This document shows, piece by piece, positions 44,466-52,650 of a stretch of 64,000 nt of DNA. The position numbers and the translations under genes were made by a program. The stretch covers positions 1-64,000 of the forward strand of contig DATNDU010000203.1 of NCBI GenBank assembly GCA_035606915.1. The letters are read 5' to 3'. Under the pieces are notes generated by a model that worked only from the letters and a program-made list of their open reading frames with translations, did not search any database and was not told the origin of the DNA. Each line of letters begins with the position of its first letter. Within the stretch, counting starts at the first letter, position 1. The DNA comes from Roseiarcus sp035606915. GTDB taxonomy: Bacteria > Pseudomonadota > Alphaproteobacteria > Rhizobiales > Beijerinckiaceae.

Positions 44466-45413
44466 ATGAGCGACGTCGACGCACTGCTGGGTCGAATCGA
44501 CCGCGACCTCGAGGCGGCGCGGGAGCGCTTGTTCGCCTGGCTGCGCATTCCCAGCATCAGCGCGGAGCCCGCGCACGCAAACGATTGTCGCCAGGCCGCG
44601 GGCTGGCTGCGGGATGAGTTGGCGGGACTTGGCTTCAACGCCTCGGTGCGCGAGACGGCGGCCCATCCTTTGGTGCTCGCGCACCATCCGGGCCCCGGCG
44701 GGGAGGCTCCGCATCTGCTGTTCTATGGACATTATGACGTGCAGCCGGTCGACCCGCTGGCGCTCTGGACGAGCCCGCCTTTCGAGCCGGCGCTGACGGA
44801 GGGCCCGCATGGAAAAAGGATCGTCGCGCGCGGCGCCGTCGACGACAAGGGCCAGACCATGCTCTGGTTGGAGGCGTTCCGCGCCTATATCGCCGAGACG
44901 GGCGGCTTGCCGGTTCGCGTCACCGTGCTGGTGGAAGGCGAAGAGGAGGTCGGCAGTCCCAGCCTGCCCGCTTTCCTCGCCGCAAACCGCGACGAACTGC
45001 GGGCCGACGCGGTCGTGATCTCCGACACAGGCATGTGGGACGTCGCCACGCCCGCGATCACGACGCGACTGCGGGGCAGCACCTACGTCGAGGTGGGTCT
45101 ACAGGTCGCGGCCCGGGATCTGCACTCCGGCCTGTTCGGCGGCTCGGCGCAGAACGCCGCCAACGTGCTCGCCCGCATCCTGGGCGAGTTGCACGATGAG
45201 CAAGGCCGCATCCAGGTTCCTGGCTTCTACGACGGCGTCAGGCCGCTGCCGCCGGAACTGCTCGCCTCCTGGGACAAGCTTCAGTTCGACGAGGCGGCGT
45301 TTCTCGGCCGCATGGGCCTGCGCACGCCGGCGGGCGAAAAGGATCGGTCTTCGCTGGAGCGGCTCTGGGCGCGGCCGACCGCCGACATCACCGGCATCGC
45401 GCCGCGAGGATGA
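44466..45413 (+). pseudogene. M20-family dipeptidase, C-terminally truncated
   Basis: Zinc peptidase of 315 residues against about 450-470 in the family. Metal motifs are present: LLFYGHYDVQPVDP (first His and Asp), ARGAVDDKGQ (bridging Asp) and VEGEEEVGSPSL (catalytic Glu). Similarity ends at LERLWARPTADITGI, after which a short stop-bound tail follows. The missing part includes the last metal-binding His, so activity is unlikely. The next gene starts seven bases later without its usual N-terminus. Confidence 0.82.
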
Positions 45414-45419
45414 CGGGGG

Positions 45420-46580
45420 TTGGACGTCAGCGAACTGTTGGCGCTGCTCGCCCGTCCCGATGTGATCTCCTTCGCGGGCGGAGTCCCCGATCCCGCTTTG
45501 TTCCCGACCGAGGCGATCCGGCTCGCCTATGACTCGATCCTCTCCGAACCCAAAGCGGCGGCGAAAGCGCTACAATATTCAACGCCGGAGGGCGATCCCG
45601 ATCTTCGCGCCTGGATCGCCGAGGACATGCGTCGACGCGGCGCGCGCTGCGCGGCGGAGAACGTGCTGATTGTCAACGGCGCGCAACAGGCGCTGGATTT
45701 CATCGGCAAGCTGTTTCTTTCCACCGGCGATGTCGCACTGACGAGCCGGCCGACCTTCCTCGGCGCGCTGCAAGCGTTCGATTGTTACGAGCCGCGATAC
45801 GACGAACTGCCGTCGCCTGGGAGTAGTCGCGGCGTGGGCGACTTTCCCGCTGCGGCGCCCGACAAGCCGAAGTTCGGCTATGTCATGCCGGAGTTCGAGA
45901 ATCCAACGGGTCGCACGTTGAATCAGGGGCAACGCGAGCGGTTGCTCGATTTCGCCGACGGGTTGGACATCCCTCTGATTGAGGATTCGCCTTATGAGAT
46001 CCTGCGCTATGAGGGGACCTCGCCGCCAGCGCTGCTGGCGCTGGCCGCCGAGCGAGCCAGCGGCGTCGATCAGGGCCGCGTAATTTATCTCGGTTCGTTC
46101 TCGAAATTGATCTCGCCTGCGCTGCGGATCGGCTGGTTGGCCGGCCCGGCTGAGGTCGTCGCGCGACTGGCGCTGGTCAAGCAGGCAAGCAATATCCAGG
46201 TCTCGACGATCAATCAGAAGGTCATCGCGCGCGTCGCGCCGGAAATCGTGCCTGTGCAGACCGAAAAGGTGCGGCCGATCTATCGCGCGCGGCGCGACGC
46301 GATGCTGCGCGCGCTGCGCACGCATATGCCCGACGGCGTGAGCTGGAGCGAACCGGAGGGCGGGTTCTTCGTCTGGGTGACCTTGCCCGAGAGGCTCGAT
46401 GCGAAAGTTCTCCTGAACCGCGCCGTCGCCACGGTGAAGACAGCTTTCGTCCCCGGCGGCGCATTTTTCCCCGATCGTTCCGGCGCCAGCGCCTTGCGCC
46501 TGAGCTTTTCGCTGGGCGAGCCCGCGATCATCGAGGAGGGGATCGGCCGCCTCGCGCGGGTGGTGCGCGAGGCGGCTTGA
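45420..46580 (+). CDS. PLP-dependent aminotransferase (2-aminoadipate transaminase-like)
   Basis: Fold-type I aminotransferase of 386 residues. ISFAGGVPDPALFPTEAIRL, PEFENPTGRTLNQGQR, EDSPYEILRYEG and the PLP-lysine motif YLGSFSKLISPALRIGWL. Homologues usually carry about 15-20 more N-terminal residues (an RASEIREL-type lead); here the frame begins at TTG within SELLALLARPDV, next to a deletion junction. It may be functional if initiated, but the N-terminal arm is shortened. Confidence 0.78.
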   Translation: MDVSELLALLARPDVISFAGGVPDPALFPTEAIRLAYDSILSEPKAAAKALQYSTPEGDPDLRAWIAEDMRRRGARCAAENVLIVNGAQQALDFIGKLFLSTGDVALTSRPTFLGALQAFDCYEPRYDELPSPGSSRGVGDFPAAAPDKPKFGYVMPEFENPTGRTLNQGQRERLLDFADGLDIPLIEDSPYEILRYEGTSPPALLALAAERASGVDQGRVIYLGSFSKLISPALRIGWLAGPAEVVARLALVKQASNIQVSTINQKVIARVAPEIVPVQTEKVRPIYRARRDAMLRALRTHMPDGVSWSEPEGGFFVWVTLPERLDAKVLLNRAVATVKTAFVPGGAFFPDRSGASALRLSFSLGEPAIIEEGIGRLARVVREAA

Positions 46581-46604
46581 TCGGCTCGAGACAGCCTGAA
46601 AACT

Positions 46605-47170
46605 CTATGTCTCGATACGGTAAAGCTTGGCGGCGTTGTCGTGAAACAGCGCCCGCTGCTCCGACGGACTGAAATCGGCGGTGGTGCGAAGCAGCCAGCC
46701 GTAAATCTCGTCGAAGCCGGTCTTCAGGCCGGCGACGGGCCAGTCAGTCGCCAGGATCGACCGTTCCGGGCCGAAGCTCTCGATGCAATGCAGGACGACG
46801 TCGCGCACGCTATCGTAGGTCGGCTCGGGATCATAGCCTGCGGCGTTCGACACTTTCAGGCGGATGTTCGGCTCGCGGCCGAGACGCTTCACCGCGTCGC
46901 GCCAGCGCTGCATCCCTTCCTCGTCGCGGTCGATCGGGCTCGCGCAATGGTTCACGAGGATCTGCAGATCCAGAATGCTGCGGGCGACGTCTATCACCTG
47001 GTCGAGCTGATAGGGATACATCATCAGTTCGAGCGTCAGCCCGAGCCTCGCCAAGTGCGCGATGTCCCTGCGCCACGCCGGGTCCTGCGCCTTGTCGCCG
47101 CGCGGGGTGAAAGACTTCCCGGGCGTGGTCGGATGGAAGCTCAGGATGTCGCGCGCGCGCCGATGACTCG
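46605..47170 (-). pseudogene. Amidohydrolase (COG3618-like), N-terminus lost
   Basis: Readable from about ARDILSFHPTTPGKSF through DKAQDPAWRRDIAHLARLGL, YPYQLDQVIDVARSILDL, NHCASPIDRDEEGMQRW to SILATDWPVAGLKTGFDE and FHDNAAKLYRIET. It is a relative of the protein at 26.4 kb but lacks the first 100 or so residues with the HxH metal motif. Upstream the sequence changes directly into an ArgE-like N-terminus in another frame. Confidence 0.8.
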
Positions 47171-47184
47171 GGGAAACGCGGCCT

Positions 47185-47520
47185 GCTTTTCAAGGATAGC
47201 AGCCGCCCGCTGCCGCGCGCGTAGAGCCGCCCGTCGGCCTCGACGAGCTTGAACGGGTCGTGGCGCCAGCTCTGCCCGTCGACCGGCACCACGTCGGTAT
47301 GGGCGCTCGACAGCACGCCGGGCGTCTCCTTCGGCCCGATCGTTGCGAACAGGTTCGCCTTAGCGCCGTCGCGGCTCGGCAGCACGACCGGCTCGACGCC
47401 GTGCCACCTGAGATAATGGGCGACCCATTCGATCAGCGCGAGATTGGAGTGGCGGCTGACCGTATCGAAGGCGGCGAGCTTGTCGAGGATGGCGACGGCG
47501 GATTGGGCAAGCGGCGTCAT
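47185..47520 (-). pseudogene. N-terminal fragment of an ArgE-like M20 deacetylase
   Basis: MTPLAQSAVAILDKLAAFDT, LRWHGVEPVVLPSRDGAKAN, ATIGPKETPGVLSSAHTDVV and FKLVEADGRLYARGS match the first 100 residues of acetylornithine deacetylase-type proteins, up to just before the CDMKG motif. It then runs into the amidohydrolase remnant out of frame. The zinc ligand His (SAHTD) is present, the rest is gone. Confidence 0.8.
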
Positions 47521-47741
47521 GGGCCGGACTTCCGCGTGGGGAGATACCCGCCGGCGAACAAGGCGCTCGCGACTGGCATGACAAAGCGCTGGCTACCGAG
47601 CGAGACGCCGCGGCTCATCACAAATTCCTCATTGTCGCGCGAGACATGATCTGGTTTCCCTTCTGTTCGGCGGAGGTCATGATATGGGAGCGACAATCCG
47701 AGGCCGCTATCAAGCCTGATAGTTCAGCACGCCGATTCGAT

Positions 47742-48490
47742 TCATATCAAGCCGGCCTGAAGCGCTTTGAAGGCGGCGTGAAATTTGTTGCTCGCGCTGA
47801 GCTTTCGCATGGCCTTTTGCAAGTGAAAGTCCACGGTCGGACGGCTGCGATTGAGGATCTGGGAAATTTCCCAGGCCGTTTTCCCGCGCATGGTCCAGCT
47901 CAAGCAAAAGCGCTCTTGCTCCGTCAGGGGCGTTTCGGTCGACGCCGTGCGCGCCACGAAACGTTCGACAGCAATGGTGTGGACCTTCGAACTCACGATT
48001 TGCAGCGGAATGGCGCCGTCCAGCGCAACGCCACGAAATTTCTCGAAACTATCGGACGAGGCGATGGACATGAGCCCGTATTCGCCCGGTCCGTGGACGA
48101 CGACGGTGAATCCGCTCCGAATGCCGAAATCGCCAGCCTCATCGAAAAGACGCCGGGGTAAAGACGGGAGTTGACGCAAATATTCCGCACTGCCCCAGAA
48201 AAACGGCGCCCGAGATCTGGCGCGCCTGTGACTACGGGGTCGAGTTGATGGTAATTTCGCTTGTGATATCTTGTACGCCATGCATCGGGTAATTGGTCGC
48301 GAGCATGGGCTTTGGAATGGATTTTCCGCCCATTTCCGTACGATTCACGACGATATATGAAAAACCCAAATCCCAACTCTCCGCAGAATTGCCGCAACTG
48401 CGCTTCCAACTCTGTTCCCGTCAATATTGTCTCCAAGGCGCAGAGCGTGCTTTCCACTTGAGCGACGGTATGGTGAGATAGCGCTGTCAT
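47742..48490 (-). pseudogene. LuxR-family quorum-sensing-type regulator with a frameshift
   Basis: The autoinducer-binding front (MTALSHHTVAQVESTLCALE, FCGELGFGFFIYRRESYGNG, RYHKRNYHQLDPVV) breaks near 48236 and continues in another frame (FFWGSAEYLRQLPSLPRRLF, SGFTVVVHGPGEYGLMSIAS) into a LuxR HTH (LTEQERFCLSWTMRGKTAWE, ISQILNRSRPTVDFHLQKAM). A one-base loss or two-base gain explains it. The WxxxD-type ligand region (DPVV) lies right at the break. No luxI-type gene is visible. Confidence 0.82.
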
Positions 48491-48704
48491 TATCTATTTT
48501 TCTACATGGCCGATTTCATTGAGATAGTTTGCTTATCGCAACGCCAGGCCACCTCTCAGAGTGGGTCCGGCCGCAGCATTCATTGCTGGTTCTGTCGTCA
48601 GTCAATGCAATTCGGGCGCCCCCGGCGCGGGCTATTACGCTTGGCTGAGCCCGTCCACGGGCTCGGGCGGCGGCGGAGCTTGACGCCATGGCTTGGGTTC
48701 CCTC

Positions 48705-48719
48705 ATTGTCTGACACAAT
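48705..48719. promoter_or_regulatory. GntR/FCD operator-like palindrome
   Basis: ATTGT, five bases, ACAAT, 90 bases upstream of the damaged GntR gene in a 320-base gap (48491-48809) with no other gene. It resembles TTGT-spaced-ACAA sites of FCD-type GntR proteins. Confidence 0.4.
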
Positions 48720-48809
48720 AAGCTATTCTTGTTCATAAAATCGGCCAGCCGACTGCGACTCGGCAACGATCTGCATGACTTCCGTTGAGCGGAATGCGAT
48801 AGAGAGCGG

Positions 48810-49567
48810 ATGCCAATCTTCAAACCCGTCGGCACGCGGCGCACGTTCGAGGAGGCCGTCGAACAGATCACCGACAGCATCTTCGTCGGCGACCGCCTTC
48901 CAGCCGAGCGCACACTGGCCGCGCTGATGCAGATCAGCCGCCCCACGTTGCGGGAGGCGATCCGGGTTCTCACCGACGCCGGCGTCCTCGAGGTTAAGCG
49001 CAGCGGCGGCACGTCCGTCGCCTCCGACTACGTGCCGCGGGACGTCATCCGGGGTCGCTCCGAGCTGCGCGTGAGCGAGGTCACCGCCGTGCTAGAGACC
49101 CGCCGGCTGCTGGAGCCGCGCGTCGCTCAACTGGCCGCCCTGCGCCCAACGAGGAGCACCTGGAAGCGATGCGCCAGACCATCGTCGGGCAGCGCGCGCT
49201 GGCCGCGGAGCCGACCTTCCTGGCCAACGAGGACCGCTTTCTGCAACTCGATATGCAATTCCACCTGCTGATCGCGCGCGCCACGCAAAACCCGACCCTC
49301 CTGCGCCTCATGCGCTCGCTCATGCACGACTTGGAGATCGCGTTCGACATGGCCGTCCACGAGCCGTTCGAGCCCGGGTGGACGCTCGACATTCACCAGC
49401 GCACGCTGGACGCCATCGCCGCCTGCGACATGGAGCTGATCGACTTGGTCATGGACGAGCACCTGGTCCGCGTCGAGCAGCGCTGGCAGCAGGAAACCGG
49501 CCGTGCGCTCGTGCGCCCCCTGCCAGACTTCCTGCGCCCCTTGGCCACGCACGCCAAGGTCGGCTGA
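48810..49567 (+). pseudogene. GntR-family (FCD) regulator with a one-base frameshift
   Basis: The winged-helix front (FEEAVEQITDSIFVGDRLPA, LAALMQISRPTLREAIRVLT, LEVKRSGGTSVASDY) and the FCD back (MRQTIVGQRALAAEPTFLAN, LLIARATQNPTLLRLMRSLM, TLDIHQRTLDAIAACDMELI) are both complete but in different frames. The break is near 49144, where CTGCGCCCAACGAG would read Leu-Arg-Ala-Asn-Glu if one base were restored. About 250 residues when repaired. Confidence 0.88.
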
Positions 49568-49638
49568 CGGCGCCTCGGGCGCGCTCAGCCAACCAGCCGG
49601 CAAGCGCGGCGCGGCGTCGGTCGCGGGCGTCTCAGTCA

Positions 49639-49765
49639 TAGAAACCTTCCGGGGCGCGCGGCGCAGCTCCGTCGACTGCTGCGGGTCGTGGCCGAAGACG
49701 AGCAGGGCGCCGCGGTCGCGGGCGACCGCGGCGAGCCTCTCGCCACCGGCCTTGGCGGCGACCGG
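49639..49765 (-). pseudogene. C-terminal remnant of an N-acyl-homoserine-lactonase-like metallohydrolase
   Basis: About 40 residues (AKAGGERLAAVARDRGALLV, FGHDPQQSTELRRAP) then, after a small frame slip, RAPEGFYD and a stop. The FGHDP...FYD ending is typical of the metallo-beta-lactamase AHL lactonases. No metal-binding HxHxDH part is present. It ends before the chimeric gene described next. Confidence 0.45.
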
Positions 49766-49777
49766 GTTCGAACCCGA

Positions 49778-50422
49778 TCACTTGGTCGTGTAGAAGAGCG
49801 GGTAGCCGCTTTGGGTGAACTTGAGGCCACTGACGTCCTTGCTCGTGACCCAAAGCTGACGCAGGTCGTAGAGCGGGATGAAGACCGCGTCGTCCATAGC
49901 CATCTTCTGGGCGCCTTCGATCGCCTGCGCGCGACCCGAGCTGTCGCTGTTGGCCTTGGCCAGCAGCGCGTCGAATTTCGGGTTGCTGTAGTGCGCCCAG
50001 TTATAGCCCGACTTGATCTGCGACGAGTCTAGCGTCGCGTACAGCGCGTCGCGGCCATCGAGGTCGAAATAGAAAAAGTCGCCGAGGTTCTGCTTTCCGG
50101 CGTTCATCGTGGCGGCGAGCGTCGGGAACGATTCCGATGTGATCTTCACACTGAGCCCGGCCTTCTTGACCTGGGCTTGCAGCAGCCGCGTCATTTGGTC
50201 GAAACCGAAGCCCGCGATGTTGATAAGTTGCAGCTCGAGCTTCTTGCCGCCCTTCTCACGGATGCCACATCGCCGAGGTGATTCGGCGACGCCTTGCAGG
50301 ATCGCGCGCGAGGGATTGTCGGGCTCGGTCGAGACCTTATGAATGGCGAGCGCGACGGATTCCATGTCGCAATAAACGAGATCGGTGAAGGTCCCGCCAA
50401 TGTCAGCGCCGATCATTCGCAT
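49778..50422 (-). pseudogene. Chimera of a hydantoinase-A N-terminus and a peptide-binding-protein C-terminus
   Basis: A continuous 214-residue frame made of two unrelated parts. Residues 1-48 (MRMIGADIGGTFTDLVYCDM, IHKVSTEPDNPSRAILQGVA) are the ATP-binding N-terminus of HyuA/N-methylhydantoinase A. From about residue 58 it is the C-terminal third of a family 5 periplasmic binding protein (LELQLINIAGFGFDQMTRLL, GKQNLGDFFYFDLDGRDALY, MDDAVFIPLYDLRQLWV). An in-frame deletion of roughly 2-3 kb is inferred. Neither half would be functional alone. Confidence 0.82.
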
Positions 50423-50437
50423 GGGGATTGCCTCTTG

Positions 50438-50700
50438 TTAGATCGCACCGCGGCCGTCTGGCCCCAGCGCATGCAGGATGGACTCCGCCGCGCGCGCATA
50501 GACGCGCAAAGCCTGGCGGATGTCGGCTTCGTCGGTGTCCTCGCAGATGTGATGGCTGCGCCCGCCAAGACTCGGGGCGAACAGCATGGCGGCGGGGATG
50601 CGACGGCCGACGATCATGGCGTCGCGGCCCGCGCCGCTTGGCATGCGCAGAAAGGCAACCCGCATCGCCGGCCTGTCGATCATAGGCGTCAGCACTTTCG
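50438..50700 (-). pseudogene. C-terminal remnant of an M20 carbamoylase/allantoate amidohydrolase
   Basis: About 75 residues: LRMPSGAGRDAMIVGRRIPA, MLFAPSLGGRSHHICEDTDE, ADIRQALRVYARAAESILHA. They match the end of the Zn-dependent carbamoylase family, including the SGAGHDA and GxSH metal/substrate motifs (Arg replaces the usual His in SGAGRDA). The rest is missing. It lies 15 bases before the hydantoinase fragment, as in pyrimidine or purine ring-degradation operons. Confidence 0.75.
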
Positions 50701-50794
50701 TGCAAGACTTGGTTTATGGCGGCGCGCTCGTCGTCGCCGTGCCGCTGTCGCAGATCGTGCGCGCGGCCGCGAGGAGCGGCTGGCTTGAGGCGGC

Positions 50795-51304
50795 TCACGT
50801 CTCCAGCGTCCCTACGACGAACGGCGTGGCAAGGCGTTCGACGTCGAGATTGGCGCCCTCGCCCGCGCGGTCGATCACAAGGAAATCGCTTTCGCGTTCG
50901 AGCGCCACGAGCGGGCAATGCCAGACGCCCCTCCGGTAGTTGACGGCCTGCCCCGGCCGCACCCGGAACGCCACGACGGCCTCGGGATCGAGCGCGCCTG
51001 CCGGCGCGACGATCACGAGCCACTCGGCCGCCGCGAGCGGCGCAAAGGTCTGTGCGCTCAGGGGATGGCGCTCCATCAGGCCAATTTCGAGCGGCAGCCG
51101 CTGAGCGGCCGTGCGCACGACATTGAAGCAGATCCGGCCGCCCCGCCCGGCAAAATCCGCCTCGGCGCGGTCGCGCCAAATCTTAGCAGCGCCGGCATTG
51201 GCGACTTCGTCGGGCGAGCCGGAAGCGTCGAGCACGTCGCCGAAGCGGCGAAACGCCTCGCGCGTAAGCAGAGCGAGGGAGAGGGGGCGGAATGACCGGG
51301 GCAA
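50795..51304 (-). CDS. Ureidoglycolate lyase-like protein
   Basis: AllA-family protein of about 169 residues: LREAFRRFGDVLDA-type front (LLTREAFRRFGDVLDASGSP), NVVRTAAQRLPLEIGLMERH, PLAAAEWLVIVAPAG and the cupin-like VNYRRGVWHCPLVALERESD. AllA releases urea from ureidoglycolate in allantoin breakdown, which fits the neighbouring carbamoylase and hydantoinase remnants. No ATG is in place; TTG at 51304 is the best start but lacks a clear ribosome-binding site. The 51305-51704 stretch shows nothing else that I can support. Confidence 0.8.
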   Translation of the reverse strand: MPRSFRPLSLALLTREAFRRFGDVLDASGSPDEVANAGAAKIWRDRAEADFAGRGGRICFNVVRTAAQRLPLEIGLMERHPLSAQTFAPLAAAEWLVIVAPAGALDPEAVVAFRVRPGQAVNYRRGVWHCPLVALERESDFLVIDRAGEGANLDVERLATPFVVGTLET

Positions 51305-51704
51305 TGTCAGGCTCGCGTTAAGGTCAGTGGGAGAAGGCGATGCCCAACATAGCCCATCGCTGCCGGACGCGGGGCGATGGCCGCTGGCAATGATGAATAT
51401 TGCGACATTGGCCGTGATTCGGCCTGACGAGTCGCCCCCGGTTGTGCCCATAAAAGCAGAGAGCTTTCGCGCCAATCGGCGTCCCCGACCTCACATTGCT
51501 CCACCCGTCACGGGCCGCGCCGGGATCACGGCGGAGACATTGTTCCTCAGAGACGTCGCCGTTCCGTTTCCCAACCGACTTGCGGCGGTAACTTGAGGCC
51601 ATTCTCGATGCGCCGCAGACAGGCAACGGACGATTTCGCGCGCTTATGCATCGACCATTCGCGATGACTATCAATTAGATAGATCGCTTTCTCCGCCGAC
51701 CTTG

Positions 51705-51718
51705 TAACTATCTGGTTA
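51705..51718. promoter_or_regulatory. TetR-type operator motif, copy 1
   Basis: TAACTATCTGGTTA, whose reverse complement TAACCAGATAGTTA fits the shared motif exactly. It lies 75 bases upstream of the first aldo/keto reductase. Confidence 0.65.
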
Positions 51719-51793
51719 TTGCGATAGCGTCGAGGCGGAAGGAAACCGGCGCGTTGTCGCTGGCGCCGGGGGGCTGCGGGAGCGGAACAGGTC

Positions 51794-52615
51794 ATGCAAA
51801 ATATCTATTTTCAAAAGTCCTACCAGCGAGGTTTCGGCACCTATCCGCTCAGGGGCGCCGAACTGAGCGCGGCGATGGAGGCCGCGATGGACATTGGCTA
51901 TCGCGCCTTCGATTGCGCGCAGATGTATGGAAACGAGGAAGATGTCGGCTCGGCGCTCGCATGCGCGAATGTCCCGCGCTCCGAACTTTGCATCACGACC
52001 AAGGTGCACCCCGACAATTTCTCGGAGGAACGGTTCCTTCCCTCGGTGCATGCGAGTCTGAAGGCGCTCAGGCTCGACTATGTCGACGCCCTGCTACTGC
52101 ACTGGCCACCAGTCGGCGGGGACGTCGCACCCTCGCTGCGCCTCCTCGAAAAGGCGCAAAGCGAGGGTCTCGCGCGCAGCATCGGCGTCAGCAATTACAC
52201 GGCGAGCATGATGCGCGCGGCGCGAAAGATCGTCTCGACGCCGCTGGTCACTAATCAGGTCGAGTTTCACCCGCTCCTCGATCAGTCTGCGCTATTGAAG
52301 GCGGCGGTGGAGACGGGGATTCCGCTCTCGTCGTACTGCTCCGTGGCTCGCGGCGAGGTGTTCAAACATGCGATTTTTACCGAGATCGCCTCCAACTACG
52401 GCAAGCAGCCAGCTCAGATCGTGCTCAGATGGATCCTGCAGAAGGGAGTGGCGATCAATACAATGTCCGCCAAGCCCGCCAATATCGCCGCCAATTTCAA
52501 CGTGATGGACTTCACCTTGTCGAGCCTCGACATGGCGCGGATCGATGCGATGACGGCTATCGGCTATCGCATAATCAAGAAGGGTCTCTTGCCCTGGACG
52601 CCTGCCTGGGACTGA
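51794..52615 (+). CDS. Aldo/keto reductase (2,5-diketogluconate-reductase-like)
   Basis: NADPH-dependent reductase of 273 residues. Catalytic tetrad positions are visible: Asp and Tyr in FDCAQMYGNEEDVGSAL, Lys in CITTKVHPDN, His in ALLLHWPPVGG. Then SIGVSNYTASMMRAARK and the cofactor loop around NTMSAKPANIAANFNV. First gene after operator copy 1; a second aldo/keto reductase follows 35 bases later with its own GGGAGGG site. Confidence 0.92.
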   Translation: MQNIYFQKSYQRGFGTYPLRGAELSAAMEAAMDIGYRAFDCAQMYGNEEDVGSALACANVPRSELCITTKVHPDNFSEERFLPSVHASLKALRLDYVDALLLHWPPVGGDVAPSLRLLEKAQSEGLARSIGVSNYTASMMRAARKIVSTPLVTNQVEFHPLLDQSALLKAAVETGIPLSSYCSVARGEVFKHAIFTEIASNYGKQPAQIVLRWILQKGVAINTMSAKPANIAANFNVMDFTLSSLDMARIDAMTAIGYRIIKKGLLPWTPAWD

Positions 52616-52650
52616 GACGCCGTTTGATGTTTCGGCAAAGGGAGGGAAAC

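Noticed and set aside
49750..49780. GGTTCGAACCC-like sequence as the T arm of a tRNA
   Set aside because: No matching acceptor, D or anticodon arms could be found on either strand; the site falls beside the metallohydrolase remnant.
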